Shown here in pieces: positions 16,923 through 26,096 of a DNA stretch of 64,000 bases. This DNA comes from Gilvirhabdus luticola (GTDB lineage Bacteria > Bacteroidota > Bacteroidia > Flavobacteriales > Flavobacteriaceae). The DNA lies in NCBI RefSeq assembly GCF_032583975.1, contig NZ_JAWHTF010000002.1. One strand, 5' to 3'. Position 1 is the first letter of the stretch; every line of letters begins with the position of its first letter. The notes below the pieces were generated by a model. That model was not told the DNA's origin. It ran no database searches and worked only from the letters and a program-made list of their open reading frames with translations. Position numbers and translations under genes: made by a program.

Positions 16923-18101
16923 TTAGAACCAAACTCCAATTCCAAAGTTTAATCTGTCTTGTACATCTCCACCAGAAACGGCATTATCTCTAAACTGATA
17001 ATCTCCTTTTAATACAACACCTGGTGCTATGTGATAACTAATGCCAGTAGTAATATCTGTTCTGTTATAAGCGTCATTTCTTATTAAATCTCCATCGGTA
17101 TCTGCATGAGTATCGTATTTTTCATACCTTACAAAGGCAAATAAACGCTGCTTTTTATCCTGAGACAATAAGTTATAAGCCCCTTCTATATACCAACCTT
17201 GAAGCTGACTTCCTAAATCTCTGCCTGTTAATTCGTTATATGCTGCAGTATCGCTCAAACTAGTATGAACAAACTGTCCACGAGCCGCAAAACGTTGATA
17301 TGCGTAACGAGCATCTAAGCCTATCATTGAAACACCTATGTTTGCGCCATCTATATCTTCAACATCATCTGTTGCTTGAGTCTTTCCAAAATATCCAGAT
17401 AAGCCTAAACGTAATCCAGGAATTCCGTAATAATCTAATTTCGTTGACAATGTTGGACTATTTACGGTAGATTTAATTCCTTTTTGGCGTCCACCACGTA
17501 AACCACTAGATCCACCTAAAAAACCACTAACACCACCTTCACCATCTGCTGTTGTAGATTTAAATCCATTAAAGATATACGCTTGATAACCTAATGAAAT
17601 ATCATTAAATCTTCCCGTAACACCTACACCTATTTCTCGCCAAGTGGTTGGTATAATAACATTATCTACGGCAGGACGTTCTACTCCGTTAAAGGTTGTT
17701 GGTTCATGAAACTCGTTAACAATTCCCATCGGTACTAACATTAAACCTCCTCTTACGCTAAAATTAGGTGCAACAGCATAGTTCACAAAAGCCTGCTCTA
17801 CAAAAACTTCTTCAACATGTTCTAGTTCTACTTCTGTTACAAATTGAGCTTTATCACTAAACTTATATCCAAACAATAATACCAACCTCTGTACATCAAG
17901 CTCACCATTAGACCCTTCAGGTTGATTGTAGGTAATTTCTCCATATGCTCCAACGGTCACTGCCTGGCCGTAATTACCAGATAAAAGACGTTGTGCAGCA
18001 TTCAACTGTTGTTGAGGATTGAAGGTAATTGAATCTTGAACTGTTTGCGCCCAAAACATTGTTGGTATTAAAAATGCAATTGTATATAGTATTTTTTTCA
18101 T
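16923..18101 (-). CDS. Outer-membrane porin, OprO/OprP-like fold
   Basis: 392-residue beta-barrel. The signal peptide is about 1-18 (MKKILYTIAFLIPTMFWA). Strands follow through the mature part: AVTVGAYGEITYNQ, ELDVQRLVLLFGYKFSDKAQFVTEVELEHVEEVFVEQAFVNY, NFSVRGGLMLVPMGIVNEFHEP. It ends with a terminal strand closing on Phe (DRLNFGIGVWF). The arrangement matches the phosphate-selective porin O/P family, but the solute is not known. A full promoter lies upstream. It is the first gene of the group running into the FMN-binding and small membrane-protein genes. The gap of 125 bases to the FMN-binding gene holds no clear terminator. Confidence 0.88.
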   Translation of the reverse strand: MKKILYTIAFLIPTMFWAQTVQDSITFNPQQQLNAAQRLLSGNYGQAVTVGAYGEITYNQPEGSNGELDVQRLVLLFGYKFSDKAQFVTEVELEHVEEVFVEQAFVNYAVAPNFSVRGGLMLVPMGIVNEFHEPTTFNGVERPAVDNVIIPTTWREIGVGVTGRFNDISLGYQAYIFNGFKSTTADGEGGVSGFLGGSSGLRGGRQKGIKSTVNSPTLSTKLDYYGIPGLRLGLSGYFGKTQATDDVEDIDGANIGVSMIGLDARYAYQRFAARGQFVHTSLSDTAAYNELTGRDLGSQLQGWYIEGAYNLLSQDKKQRLFAFVRYEKYDTHADTDGDLIRNDAYNRTDITTGISYHIAPGVVLKGDYQFRDNAVSGGDVQDRLNFGIGVWF

Positions 18102-18148
18102 TATTGTTGTTATTTAGACTTAATATAAATAGTTTACTATTTCATTGG

Positions 18149-18178
18149 CAAAAATAAAAATGAAAATGAAAATATCAA
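18149..18178 (-). promoter_or_regulatory. Promoter of the porin-flavin group
   Basis: Minus strand: TTG (18178-18176), 19-base spacer, TATTTTTG (18156-18149). This fits the Flavobacterium promoter consensus, with about 40 bases of leader to the porin ATG at 18101. Confidence 0.65.
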
Positions 18179-18236
18179 GACTTATTTAGAATTATTTTAA
18201 ATAAAAAACTCAAGGCTTTGTTTATAAAATAGTTAA

Positions 18237-19100
18237 CTAATGATATTGAGAAAAGATATAAGTCGCTTCATTGAAAGCACTTTCAAAACATAAGGCATTA
18301 AGATTGTTTAATTTCTTTGCAGTAAAATAAGATAATAGTTTTTCTGTAGGCATATTTCCTGTGAGTTCATCTTTTGCCATGGGGCAGCCTCCAAAACCTT
18401 GAATCGCTCCATCAAATCTAGAACATCCAGCCTTAAATGCTGCATCAACTTTTTCAAACCATGTCATTGGTGTTGTATGTAAATGTGCACCAAACTCAAT
18501 ATCTTGGTATTGTCGTATTAAATTGGAAAATAAATAATGAATATTTTCCGGATCTGAACTCCCAATAGTATCACTCAATGATAAAATCTTTACTCCCATG
18601 TTTGAGAGGTGTTCAGTCCAATTACCAACTATATCTACATTCCAAGGGTCTCCATAAGGATTGCCAAAACCCATAGAAATATAAACCACAACTTCTTTAT
18701 TTGTTTTATTTGCTATTTCTAAAATTTCTTTAAGGGTAATTATAGATTGTGCAATTGTTTTATGTGTATTACGCATCTGAAAATTCTCTGAAATAGAAAA
18801 TGGATAACCTAAATAATCTATTTGACTAAACTTGGAAGCATCACTAGCGCCTCGAGTATTAGCAACAATAGCAAGTAATTTACTTTTTGTAGTACTCAAA
18901 TCCAAATGCTCTAAAACCTTTGCGGTATCTGCCATTTGCGGAATAGCTTTTGGCGAAACAAAACTTCCAAAATCTATAGTATCAAAACCAACACGAAGCA
19001 ATGATTGTATATACTTTACCTTACTTTTGGTTGGAATAAAATCTTTAATACCTTGCATGGCATCTCTAGGACATTCTATGATTTTTATTTCAGAAGACAT
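18237..19100 (-). CDS. mvaB: Hydroxymethylglutaryl-CoA lyase
   Basis: Cleaves HMG-CoA to acetoacetate and acetyl-CoA in leucine catabolism. 287 residues, normal for the bacterial enzyme. TIM-barrel signs are IIECPRDAMQG at the N terminus (the Arg-Asp substrate/metal pair), HLHTTPM in the metal site, and the signature loop GFGGCPMAKDELTGNMPTE carrying the catalytic Cys. The start chosen begins the conserved ECPRD segment at about residue 9. It stands alone; other leucine-degradation genes are not in the window. Confidence 0.94.
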   Translation of the reverse strand: MSSEIKIIECPRDAMQGIKDFIPTKSKVKYIQSLLRVGFDTIDFGSFVSPKAIPQMADTAKVLEHLDLSTTKSKLLAIVANTRGASDASKFSQIDYLGYPFSISENFQMRNTHKTIAQSIITLKEILEIANKTNKEVVVYISMGFGNPYGDPWNVDIVGNWTEHLSNMGVKILSLSDTIGSSDPENIHYLFSNLIRQYQDIEFGAHLHTTPMTWFEKVDAAFKAGCSRFDGAIQGFGGCPMAKDELTGNMPTEKLLSYFTAKKLNNLNALCFESAFNEATYIFSQYH

Positions 19101-19117
19101 TCAAAAATTGATATCCT

Positions 19118-19125
19118 CAAAATTA
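19118..19125 (-). promoter_or_regulatory. -7 box upstream of HMG-CoA lyase
   Basis: Minus-strand TAATTTTG matches TAnnTTTG, 18 bases before the ATG. There is no TTG at the expected distance, so support is moderate. Confidence 0.4.
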
Positions 19126-19188
19126 CCACTATTTTTCTGAAAGTAATATCTGTTTGTATCGACATATTTTAACATCAATCCCATTGTT

Positions 19189-20106
19189 ATGAAAAAAAAT
19201 GTCCTTTTACTTTTTTTAGGTATCAACTTATTAAATTTTCAATTCTTAAACGGTCAAAGTATTGCTACTTACGACATCACATTCACAAGTGTTTGGAATT
19301 CTAGTGACCATGGTACTTTGCCAAATAATCCTCACTGGTCTAATTTAGTTGGAGCAACACATAATAATTCAGTTACTTTTTTTGAACTTAATCAGATGGC
19401 TTCTTTAGGAATAAAGGATGTTGCAGAAGAAGGTATTAATACTGAATTTATGAATGAAGTAAATACAGCAATCTCAAATTCTTATGCAGACCAATGGTTG
19501 CAACAAAGTTTTTCAAGTGGCGCTTTGGGTTCCGCTACATTATCAGATGTTAAAGTGAGTGAAGATTTTCCGTTGTTGACCCTGGTGTCAATGATAGCGC
19601 CAAGTCCAGATTGGTTTATTGGATTAAATGGTTATTCGCTTTTAGATATGAGTAATGAATGGAAGACTTCAATTTCTATGGATATGTTCCCAACAGATGC
19701 TGGAACAGACAGTGGTGTAAATTATGAATCTCCTAATGAAGTTACCACACCCCAAGGAGATATAATTAGTCTTCAAGGTGTAAGTCCTTTTAATAGTAAT
19801 AAAATTGGTACACTTACGATCACTTTGGTTTCGGTTTTAAATACAAAAGAATTTGAAAAACTTAATAAGATAGGCATTTCACCAAACCCGAGTCATGGTC
19901 TTATTGTGATTAGTAGCATTCAGGAAATGGATTTAGAAACTATTGAAGTGTACAATATTCTTGGAAAAATGGTGAATCGAAAAAAGATAGACAATAATAC
20001 AGATTCAATACATCTAAATTTAGAATCTCAAATCTCCGGATTGTATCTATTGAAATTTATAACAGTTTCAGGAGAAAGCACCACTAAAAAATTAGTGATT
20101 AAGTAA
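19189..20106 (+). CDS. Spondin-domain secreted protein with T9SS type A sorting domain
   Basis: 305 residues. The signal peptide is about 1-22. Residues about 24-220 match the Spondin_N domain: YDITFTSVW, PPHWS-like NPHWSNLVGATHN, APSPDWFIGLNGYSLLD, FPTDAGTDSGVNYESPNE, TTPQGDII. The last about 75 residues (GISPNPSHGLIVI ... VYNILGKMV ... GLYLLKF ... TKKLVIK) are a type A C-terminal sorting domain. The protein is therefore expected to cross the outer membrane by T9SS and be anchored or released. Spondin_N proteins are matrix or adhesion related in animals; the bacterial role is unknown. The 3' end overlaps the convergent pyrD gene by 15 bases. Confidence 0.9.
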   Translation: MKKNVLLLFLGINLLNFQFLNGQSIATYDITFTSVWNSSDHGTLPNNPHWSNLVGATHNNSVTFFELNQMASLGIKDVAEEGINTEFMNEVNTAISNSYADQWLQQSFSSGALGSATLSDVKVSEDFPLLTLVSMIAPSPDWFIGLNGYSLLDMSNEWKTSISMDMFPTDAGTDSGVNYESPNEVTTPQGDIISLQGVSPFNSNKIGTLTITLVSVLNTKEFEKLNKIGISPNPSHGLIVISSIQEMDLETIEVYNILGKMVNRKKIDNNTDSIHLNLESQISGLYLLKFITVSGESTTKKLVIK

Positions 20107-21132
20107 GGCTTTATTTATCTCCTTAATTAATTTAGGACCTTCATAAATAAAACCTGTATAAACCTGAACTAAATCTGCGCCCGCTTTTATTTTTTCTAAT
20201 GCATCAAACGCAGAATGAATACCTCCTACTCCAATTATTGGAAACGCTTTATTACTTTTATCCGCCAAAAATTTAATGACTTCAGTTGAACGTTTATTTA
20301 GTGGCTTTCCACTCAAACCTCCTGTTTCAGATTTATTGTTGCTTGTTAAACTTTCTCTAGAAATCGTTGTATTCGTGGCAATTACTCCATCTATCTTTGT
20401 TGTTTCAATAATATCTATAATATCAATTAATTGCTCGTTGGTTAGGTCTGGAGCTATTTTTAAGAGTAAAGGCTTTGGATTTGACCTCTTGAGGTTTTCC
20501 ATTTTTAAAATGTTTAAAAGTCGTGTCAGAGGTTCTTTATCTTGTAATTCACGGAGATTAGGAGTATTTGGCGAACTTACATTAACCACAAAATAATCTA
20601 CATAATCAAATAAGGCTTCGAAGCAAATTAAATAATCATCAACAGCATTTTCATTTGGGGTGAGCTTATTTTTTCCAATATTACCACCTATCAAAACACC
20701 TTTTGCCTTAAGCGCAGTCGGATGATTATTTTTTTTGAGCCTCTCTACAGCCTCAAAAACTCCGCCATTGTTAAAACCCATCCTATTTATAATTGCCGAA
20801 TCAGCTTTTAGTCTAAATAACCTTTTCTTTGGATTACCCGATTGTGGTTTAGGAGTTAATGTGCCTATTTCTATAAAACCAAAACCAAAATTTGAAAGCT
20901 CATTGAATAGTTTGGCATCTTTATCAAATCCGGCTGCTAAACCAACTGGGTTTTTAAATGTCAATCCAAATAACTGTTTTTCTAATCGCTTATCCTCAAC
21001 AAAATACATACTTCTTATAAATGAAGATAATAATGGGGTCTTATTCAGAAATCGAATAAGTTTAAATGTAAAATGATGTACTTTTTCAGGATCAAACCAA
21101 AATAAGATAGGGCGAATTAAAATTTTGTACAT
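20092..21132 (-). CDS. pyrD: Dihydroorotate dehydrogenase (quinone), class 2
   Basis: Fourth step of pyrimidine synthesis: oxidises dihydroorotate to orotate with FMN and passes electrons to quinone at the inner membrane. 346 residues. The N-terminal amphipathic membrane-binding helices (MYKILIRPILFWFDPEKVHHFTF) mark class 2. The FMN barrel shows GLAAGFDKDAK, IEIGTLTPKPQ.GNPKKRLFRL, NRMGFNNGG, NVSSPNTPNLR with the catalytic Ser region, and GVGGIHSAFDA. The frame is open 18 codons upstream to 21186, but the -7 box at 21150-21157 lies in that stretch, supporting the start at 21132. Confidence 0.97.
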   Translation of the reverse strand: MYKILIRPILFWFDPEKVHHFTFKLIRFLNKTPLLSSFIRSMYFVEDKRLEKQLFGLTFKNPVGLAAGFDKDAKLFNELSNFGFGFIEIGTLTPKPQSGNPKKRLFRLKADSAIINRMGFNNGGVFEAVERLKKNNHPTALKAKGVLIGGNIGKNKLTPNENAVDDYLICFEALFDYVDYFVVNVSSPNTPNLRELQDKEPLTRLLNILKMENLKRSNPKPLLLKIAPDLTNEQLIDIIDIIETTKIDGVIATNTTISRESLTSNNKSETGGLSGKPLNKRSTEVIKFLADKSNKAFPIIGVGGIHSAFDALEKIKAGADLVQVYTGFIYEGPKLIKEINKALLNH

Positions 21133-21149
21133 GCTCAAGTATTGAGTTG

Positions 21150-21157
21150 CAAAAATA
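21150..21157 (-). promoter_or_regulatory. -7 box of the pyrD promoter
   Basis: Minus-strand TATTTTTG lies 18 bases before the preferred pyrD ATG. A TTG occurs 26 bases further upstream, slightly beyond the usual spacing. Confidence 0.45.
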
Positions 21158-21198
21158 CAATTCTTATCATTTATTATTTGGCACAATGAAGTAAAATA

Positions 21199-21861
21199 TT
21201 ACTTGTTGCTGTGCCTAATATATTTTTCTATTACAACAGCTGTAATAATAACCAAATAAAACTGTCCAATCATAGCAAAAAATATGGAAGCCTTTTGTGA
21301 AAAAATATTGACTGGTGTAATATCTCCATATCCAATAGTCATTAAAGAAATGTAACTGTAGTATAATAAGGCATCTACTTTCTCTACCCTAATTCCATTA
21401 TAGTCTATACCACTAAATGATCCTGGAATAATTAATTCGATACAGAAATAAGTAAAAAAACTTAAAAGCCCTAAAGCAATATAACCACTCATTAGGCCAT
21501 AAATAACGCTTTTATTTACGCGTTCCGCGTTCCAGACTTGGCGAATAATTTCTAATGTTGTAAGGACATAAAAAATAAAGTATGCAATGAACCTTAAATA
21601 ATTTAAAGATGCATTCTCCAATCGTGTAACCAATTTATAACCTAACACCAAAAGTACTATGAGAAATAATCCAAAAGTTATCCAAGATTGCCTTCTCTTT
21701 TCTATAAAGAATAATAAACCGGCTATAATATTAATTAAAAATAATATAGGTAAAATAGTATCTGCAAATAACGCTTTTGGAAAAAAAAGAGAACCAAATA
21801 ATATGCTGACTATACTGAAAAAAAACAACTCGAAACGGTATGTGTGAAGTTTGTTTATCAT
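21199..21861 (-). CDS. Potassium channel (ion-transport/two-TM pore) protein
   Basis: 220 residues. Several N-terminal hydrophobic helices (about 12-105) are followed by a classic pore module. TM at 118-142, a pore helix and selectivity filter TIGYGD at 175-180, and a last TM at 190-212 match the Ion_trans_2 type. No cytoplasmic RCK or cyclic-nucleotide domain is attached. It begins 4 bases after the RND transporter stop on the same strand, so it may be read through from the efflux operon; whether it functions with the pump is unknown. Confidence 0.88.
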   Translation of the reverse strand: MINKLHTYRFELFFFSIVSILFGSLFFPKALFADTILPILFLINIIAGLLFFIEKRRQSWITFGLFLIVLLVLGYKLVTRLENASLNYLRFIAYFIFYVLTTLEIIRQVWNAERVNKSVIYGLMSGYIALGLLSFFTYFCIELIIPGSFSGIDYNGIRVEKVDALLYYSYISLMTIGYGDITPVNIFSQKASIFFAMIGQFYLVIITAVVIEKYIRHSNK

Positions 21862-21865
21862 ACAA

Positions 21866-24800
21866 CTAATCTTCCATTAAGGCATCATCAAACTTGTAAT
21901 CTAAATAGCTTACCTTAAATAATATACTATAAAATGAAGGTATAAATAACAAAGTAATTATAGTCCCAAACAATAACCCAACCATAATACTCACAGCCAT
22001 ACCTTCCCACATTTCTCCACCACTTAAATATAATGGGATTAAACCAAGTACTGTGGTAAAAGTTGCTAATAAAATAGGTCTGAAGCGCTGCAAACAGGCT
22101 GCAATAATAGCATCTTGAATTGGACGTTTAATTTCGCTTTCTTCAATTTGAATTCTATCTATCAAAACTATCGCATTATTAATTACAATTCCAGCTAATG
22201 AGATAACACCTAAAAAGGGCATAAAACCAAATGGTTCTTGAAAAATTAATAATCCAATCACTACACCTATAATTCCCAATGGAATAGTAGAAGCCACCAT
22301 AATAGTCTTTCTAACTGAATTGAACTGAATAATCAGTAAAAGAATAATAATAAATCCTGAAAGCGGAAGATATCCAATAACGGCTCCCATATTTTCTGCT
22401 GTATTTTCGGCATCACCACCAAACTTGTAGGTGTATTCTTCAGGCCACATCTTAATTTGTTCAGCCATCCAAGGGTTTAACTCTTTCATAATGGCTGAAG
22501 CATTTCCGCCTTCTTTTAACTCACTGGAGACTATAATGGTTCGATCTATATCTAATCGTTTAATTTTGGCATATTGCCATTCCGGTATAATGCTAGCTAC
22601 CTGCAATAAAGGGACACTTTTACCAGTATTTTGCGCATAAATATTTAAGGTTTCAATAGATGCTAACGTCTGTTGTTGACTCACATCACTACGCATAATT
22701 ATTGGTATAGACTTATCGTCTTCTCTGTATTCTCCTGTCTTAAATCCATCAAGTACTGTTTGTAAAGATGTTGCAATATCTTGATTGGATACTCCAGCTA
22801 ATTGTGCTTTATTTTGGTCTATAGAAACTACAAACTTTTTACTTTTTGGTCCCCAATCGTCTTTTACATTTTTAGTTCCTGAAATTTGAGCAAGTTTTTG
22901 CTTAACCTGTTCAGAAAGTTCTGCTAAAACATCTGGATTATCACCAGAAATTTTTACTTCAATCGGTGTTCCACCACCACCAGAACCTAAAAGACTTACT
23001 TTGACATCTGCATTTGGGAAATTATTGAAACAAAACGCATCAAGTTTACCAACAATCATATTATTATAAATCGCATCAGACACATTTACTAACATATGGG
23101 CATAACTTGCATCAGGTTCATCGGGCGTATATCCTAGATCATAAGATTCAGGACCTTTTCCAACATAGGATGACCAATCGGTTATTCCATTTTCTCTGCT
23201 CATTGTCACCAATAATGAATCTCTCATAAAATCTTCAATCTCCTCAACTAAATTCTGTGTGGTTTCAATTCTAGTTCCTTGTGTTAAATTAATATCAACT
23301 GTTACCATATTCCTATCACTATCAGGAAAAAATATAAAAGCAATTTTTGTGAAACCAAATAAAGAAAGAATGAATAAAGCAACTATTCCGAGTAACACTA
23401 ATTTTTTATAAGCAAGTGCTTTTAGAATTAAATCTTTATACAAATGCTTAAGTTTAAGAATAGCTTTATCAATAAAACTTGGCTTTTGTTCTGCTTTTGG
23501 TTTTACTTTTAAGAACAAATAACAGAGTAACGTAATTACTGTTAGCGCAATAATCCATGAAGAAAGCAATGCTAAAGAAATGACAACAAAAATAGGTCCT
23601 ACAATATCGCCCATCGTGGATTCTGCTAAATAAAATGCTAAAAATGCCGCCGAGGTTGTTAGCGTAGAGATTAATAAAGGAGTAAATAATTCACCACAAG
23701 CTTGAATAGCGGCATCTTTTGCTTTAATACCGTTTTCCATTTTAACCATGATGGTTTCGGCTACAACAATAGCGTTGTCTACCATCATACCTAAAGCCAT
23801 AATAAGTGCAGCTAATGTTACCTGATTAAGACCCATACCAATTACACCCATTAGCATAAGTGTCATTATAGTTACCATTGGTATAAGGCTAGCAATGATG
23901 CCTCCTGTGCGTAATCCTAAAAAGATTAACATGACAACCAAAACAATTGAAATAGACTGAATAAGATTAATAATAAAGTCGCTAATTTTTACATCAATAT
24001 AGGTGTCCAAAGACGCTAATCTTTCTAATTCAAGACCAACAGGTAACTTCTTTTTCCATTTGTCGATTACTAAATCTATATCTTTTCCGAGCTGAATTAC
24101 ATTTGCACCTTCTTTTAAACTGACATGCATAGAAATGGCATCTTGACCATTGACTTTTACAATCTGTGTTGGTGGATCTATATATCCTTTTACTATGGTA
24201 GTTATATCTCCTAAATAAACCATTTGGGAGCCATCTCCAACCGGTACTAAAGTGTTTGAAATATCTTCAACAGAATTAAAGTTTCCCGTTGGTTCTAAAA
24301 TAATTCGCTCGTCTTCTAAATTGACTTGTCCTCCAGAACTTAAAATATTAGTTGCGCTAATCGCGCTTTGTAACTTCGAAGCCGAAAGTCCATATTCTTT
24401 TAATCTAGCGTTATCAAATTCTACAAATACACGCTCATCTTGAACGCCACCTAGTTCAACCTTTGCAGCAAACTCAAGCTTTATTAAATCGTCTTTAATA
24501 TCATCAACATATTCTTTAGATTCTGCATAAGAAAACCCATCTGAAATTAATCCTACCGCTATACCAAAAACTTCGCCAATGCCATCATCGTCTAAATTTG
24601 GACTAACACCAGAAGGTAAGCCTTGAATAGATTCTAATTTTCTTCGTAATCTATCCCAAACAGCTTGTAGTTTTTCTGGTTTAACTTCATCTTTCAATTC
24701 AACAGTTACTACAGACAAACCTGCTCTTGACGTACTTGATACTTCTTTAAGTTCTGGTAATTCTTGAGTTACTTTCTCAACTTTATCTGTTACTAAAAGT

Positions 24801-24979
24801 TCTACACGTTCTGGACTTGCTCCTGGAAAAGAAGATACTATGGTAGCAACTCTTACAGTATATGGTGGCATACTATCTCTAGATAAAGATTGGTACATAA
24901 CCATACCCATTAATAGAATTGTTGCCAGTACAGTAAGCGTTATTCTATTTCTCTCTATTGAAAACTTGGCTAAATTCAT
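21866..24979 (-). CDS. RND-family efflux transporter, inner-membrane subunit
   Basis: 1037-residue proton-driven AcrB/MdtB-type pump with twelve predicted helices and two large periplasmic loops. Family marks include an N-terminal TM1 (ITLTVLATILLMGM), the TM4 segment MALGMMVDNAIVVAETI with the proton-relay Asp, and the later GVISLAGIVINNAIVLIDRI and RFRPILLATFTTVLGLIPL. GGGGTP-type loops occur in the porter domain. It belongs to the hydrophobe/amphiphile efflux (HAE) branch and not to the heavy-metal one, judging by the missing metal-site motif. It is third in the operon TolC, adaptor, pump. The substrate is unknown. Confidence 0.95.
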   Translation of the reverse strand: MNLAKFSIERNRITLTVLATILLMGMVMYQSLSRDSMPPYTVRVATIVSSFPGASPERVELLVTDKVEKVTQELPELKEVSSTSRAGLSVVTVELKDEVKPEKLQAVWDRLRRKLESIQGLPSGVSPNLDDDGIGEVFGIAVGLISDGFSYAESKEYVDDIKDDLIKLEFAAKVELGGVQDERVFVEFDNARLKEYGLSASKLQSAISATNILSSGGQVNLEDERIILEPTGNFNSVEDISNTLVPVGDGSQMVYLGDITTIVKGYIDPPTQIVKVNGQDAISMHVSLKEGANVIQLGKDIDLVIDKWKKKLPVGLELERLASLDTYIDVKISDFIINLIQSISIVLVVMLIFLGLRTGGIIASLIPMVTIMTLMLMGVIGMGLNQVTLAALIMALGMMVDNAIVVAETIMVKMENGIKAKDAAIQACGELFTPLLISTLTTSAAFLAFYLAESTMGDIVGPIFVVISLALLSSWIIALTVITLLCYLFLKVKPKAEQKPSFIDKAILKLKHLYKDLILKALAYKKLVLLGIVALFILSLFGFTKIAFIFFPDSDRNMVTVDINLTQGTRIETTQNLVEEIEDFMRDSLLVTMSRENGITDWSSYVGKGPESYDLGYTPDEPDASYAHMLVNVSDAIYNNMIVGKLDAFCFNNFPNADVKVSLLGSGGGGTPIEVKISGDNPDVLAELSEQVKQKLAQISGTKNVKDDWGPKSKKFVVSIDQNKAQLAGVSNQDIATSLQTVLDGFKTGEYREDDKSIPIIMRSDVSQQQTLASIETLNIYAQNTGKSVPLLQVASIIPEWQYAKIKRLDIDRTIIVSSELKEGGNASAIMKELNPWMAEQIKMWPEEYTYKFGGDAENTAENMGAVIGYLPLSGFIIILLLIIQFNSVRKTIMVASTIPLGIIGVVIGLLIFQEPFGFMPFLGVISLAGIVINNAIVLIDRIQIEESEIKRPIQDAIIAACLQRFRPILLATFTTVLGLIPLYLSGGEMWEGMAVSIMVGLLFGTIITLLFIPSFYSILFKVSYLDYKFDDALMED

Positions 24980-24984
24980 TAAGC

Positions 24985-26082
24985 TTAATTAAGTTTTACT
25001 TTTTGACCATTAAGAAGGGTTTGTAATCCAGCAGTGGCTATTTTTTGACCTGCCTGCAATCCTGAAGTAACTTCAAAACCATCTGGTGTTAAATCACCTA
25101 TTTCGATGGGTTGTTTTTTTACATAGTAACTATTGTCATTACCTTCTATTAGAAAAACAAAACGACCGTTGGCATCTTCTCCTACGCCGCTTGCAGGAAT
25201 GATTAATTCTCTTTTAGAAATATCTTCATCTACAAACTCAAAATTTACATTAGCTGCCATACCACTTTTTATTCTTTCATCTGAATCTACAATGGTTATA
25301 CGGACTGGATATGTAGATGTATTTTGGTCTAAAGCTGGTGCTACTTCCGAAACTATGCCCCTAAAAGTTGTATCATCTATTGCAGTAAACGTAACTTTTA
25401 CTCCCATATCCTTTTTTACTGCATTTATAATGCTTTCTGGAATACCCAAAGCAATTTCTATAGCTGAACCAGCATTTAAGACACCAATGGTTTGACCAGG
25501 AGAAACATTTTCATCTACTTCTGAATTAACAGCAGCAATTGCTCCATCTTCAGGTGCATATAAATAGCCGTATCGTATTTGCTCTTGTTGAATGGCTACA
25601 CTTCTCTTTGAAGATTCAAAACTTGCAACTGCAGTTCGATATGAGTTTTTTGCTGCCTCATAATCACTTAACGACGAACTTCCTTTTTCATATAGAGTTC
25701 TTATTCTATTTAGATTTAGTTTAGAAGTGTTCATTTGCGATTCAGCACTATTTTTCGATTCAATAGCACTTTCGTAATTTAAACGTGATTGAACATTGTC
25801 TAATTTTGCTAAAAGCTGTCCTTTTTTTACCTGTTGACCAAGTTTCATATCTAATAATGTTATGATTCCCGTATTTCTGAAACTTAAATTGATAATTTTC
25901 TCTGTCTTTGCCGTACCACTAAATATTCTAGCTTTATCACCGCCTAAAAAGGAAACTTCGCTGTATTTTACAGGTCTTAATATTTCTTCAACTAGTTTTT
26001 CTTCTTTACAAGAACTATTGAGTATGATTAAACAAAAAATGCTCAATATTCTGATTGTTTGATTTATCATTTTTGACTTCAT
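24985..26082 (-). CDS. RND efflux periplasmic adaptor (membrane fusion protein) lipoprotein
   Basis: 365 residues. The lipobox LNSSC with Cys25 anchors it to a membrane. Typical adaptor order: beta-barrel start (RIFSGTAKTEKIINLSFRNTGII), a lipoyl half (GQQVKKGQLLAKLDNVQ), an alpha-helical hairpin (about 95-160), the second lipoyl half (LYAPEDGAIAAVNSEVDENVSPGQTIGVL), then the barrel and membrane-proximal domain (GRFVFLIEG, GLQAGQKIATAGLQTLLNGQKV). It links the RND pump and the TolC component. It is separated by 5 bases from the pump gene and 14 from the TolC gene. Confidence 0.95.
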   Translation of the reverse strand: MKSKMINQTIRILSIFCLIILNSSCKEEKLVEEILRPVKYSEVSFLGGDKARIFSGTAKTEKIINLSFRNTGIITLLDMKLGQQVKKGQLLAKLDNVQSRLNYESAIESKNSAESQMNTSKLNLNRIRTLYEKGSSSLSDYEAAKNSYRTAVASFESSKRSVAIQQEQIRYGYLYAPEDGAIAAVNSEVDENVSPGQTIGVLNAGSAIEIALGIPESIINAVKKDMGVKVTFTAIDDTTFRGIVSEVAPALDQNTSTYPVRITIVDSDERIKSGMAANVNFEFVDEDISKRELIIPASGVGEDANGRFVFLIEGNDNSYYVKKQPIEIGDLTPDGFEVTSGLQAGQKIATAGLQTLLNGQKVKLN

Positions 26083-26096
26083 TTATTAAATAGTCA

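Noticed and set aside
25133..25495. 120-codon antisense frame within the RND adaptor gene
   Set aside because: Opposes a complete adaptor reading frame with clear lipoyl motifs and shows no domain of its own.
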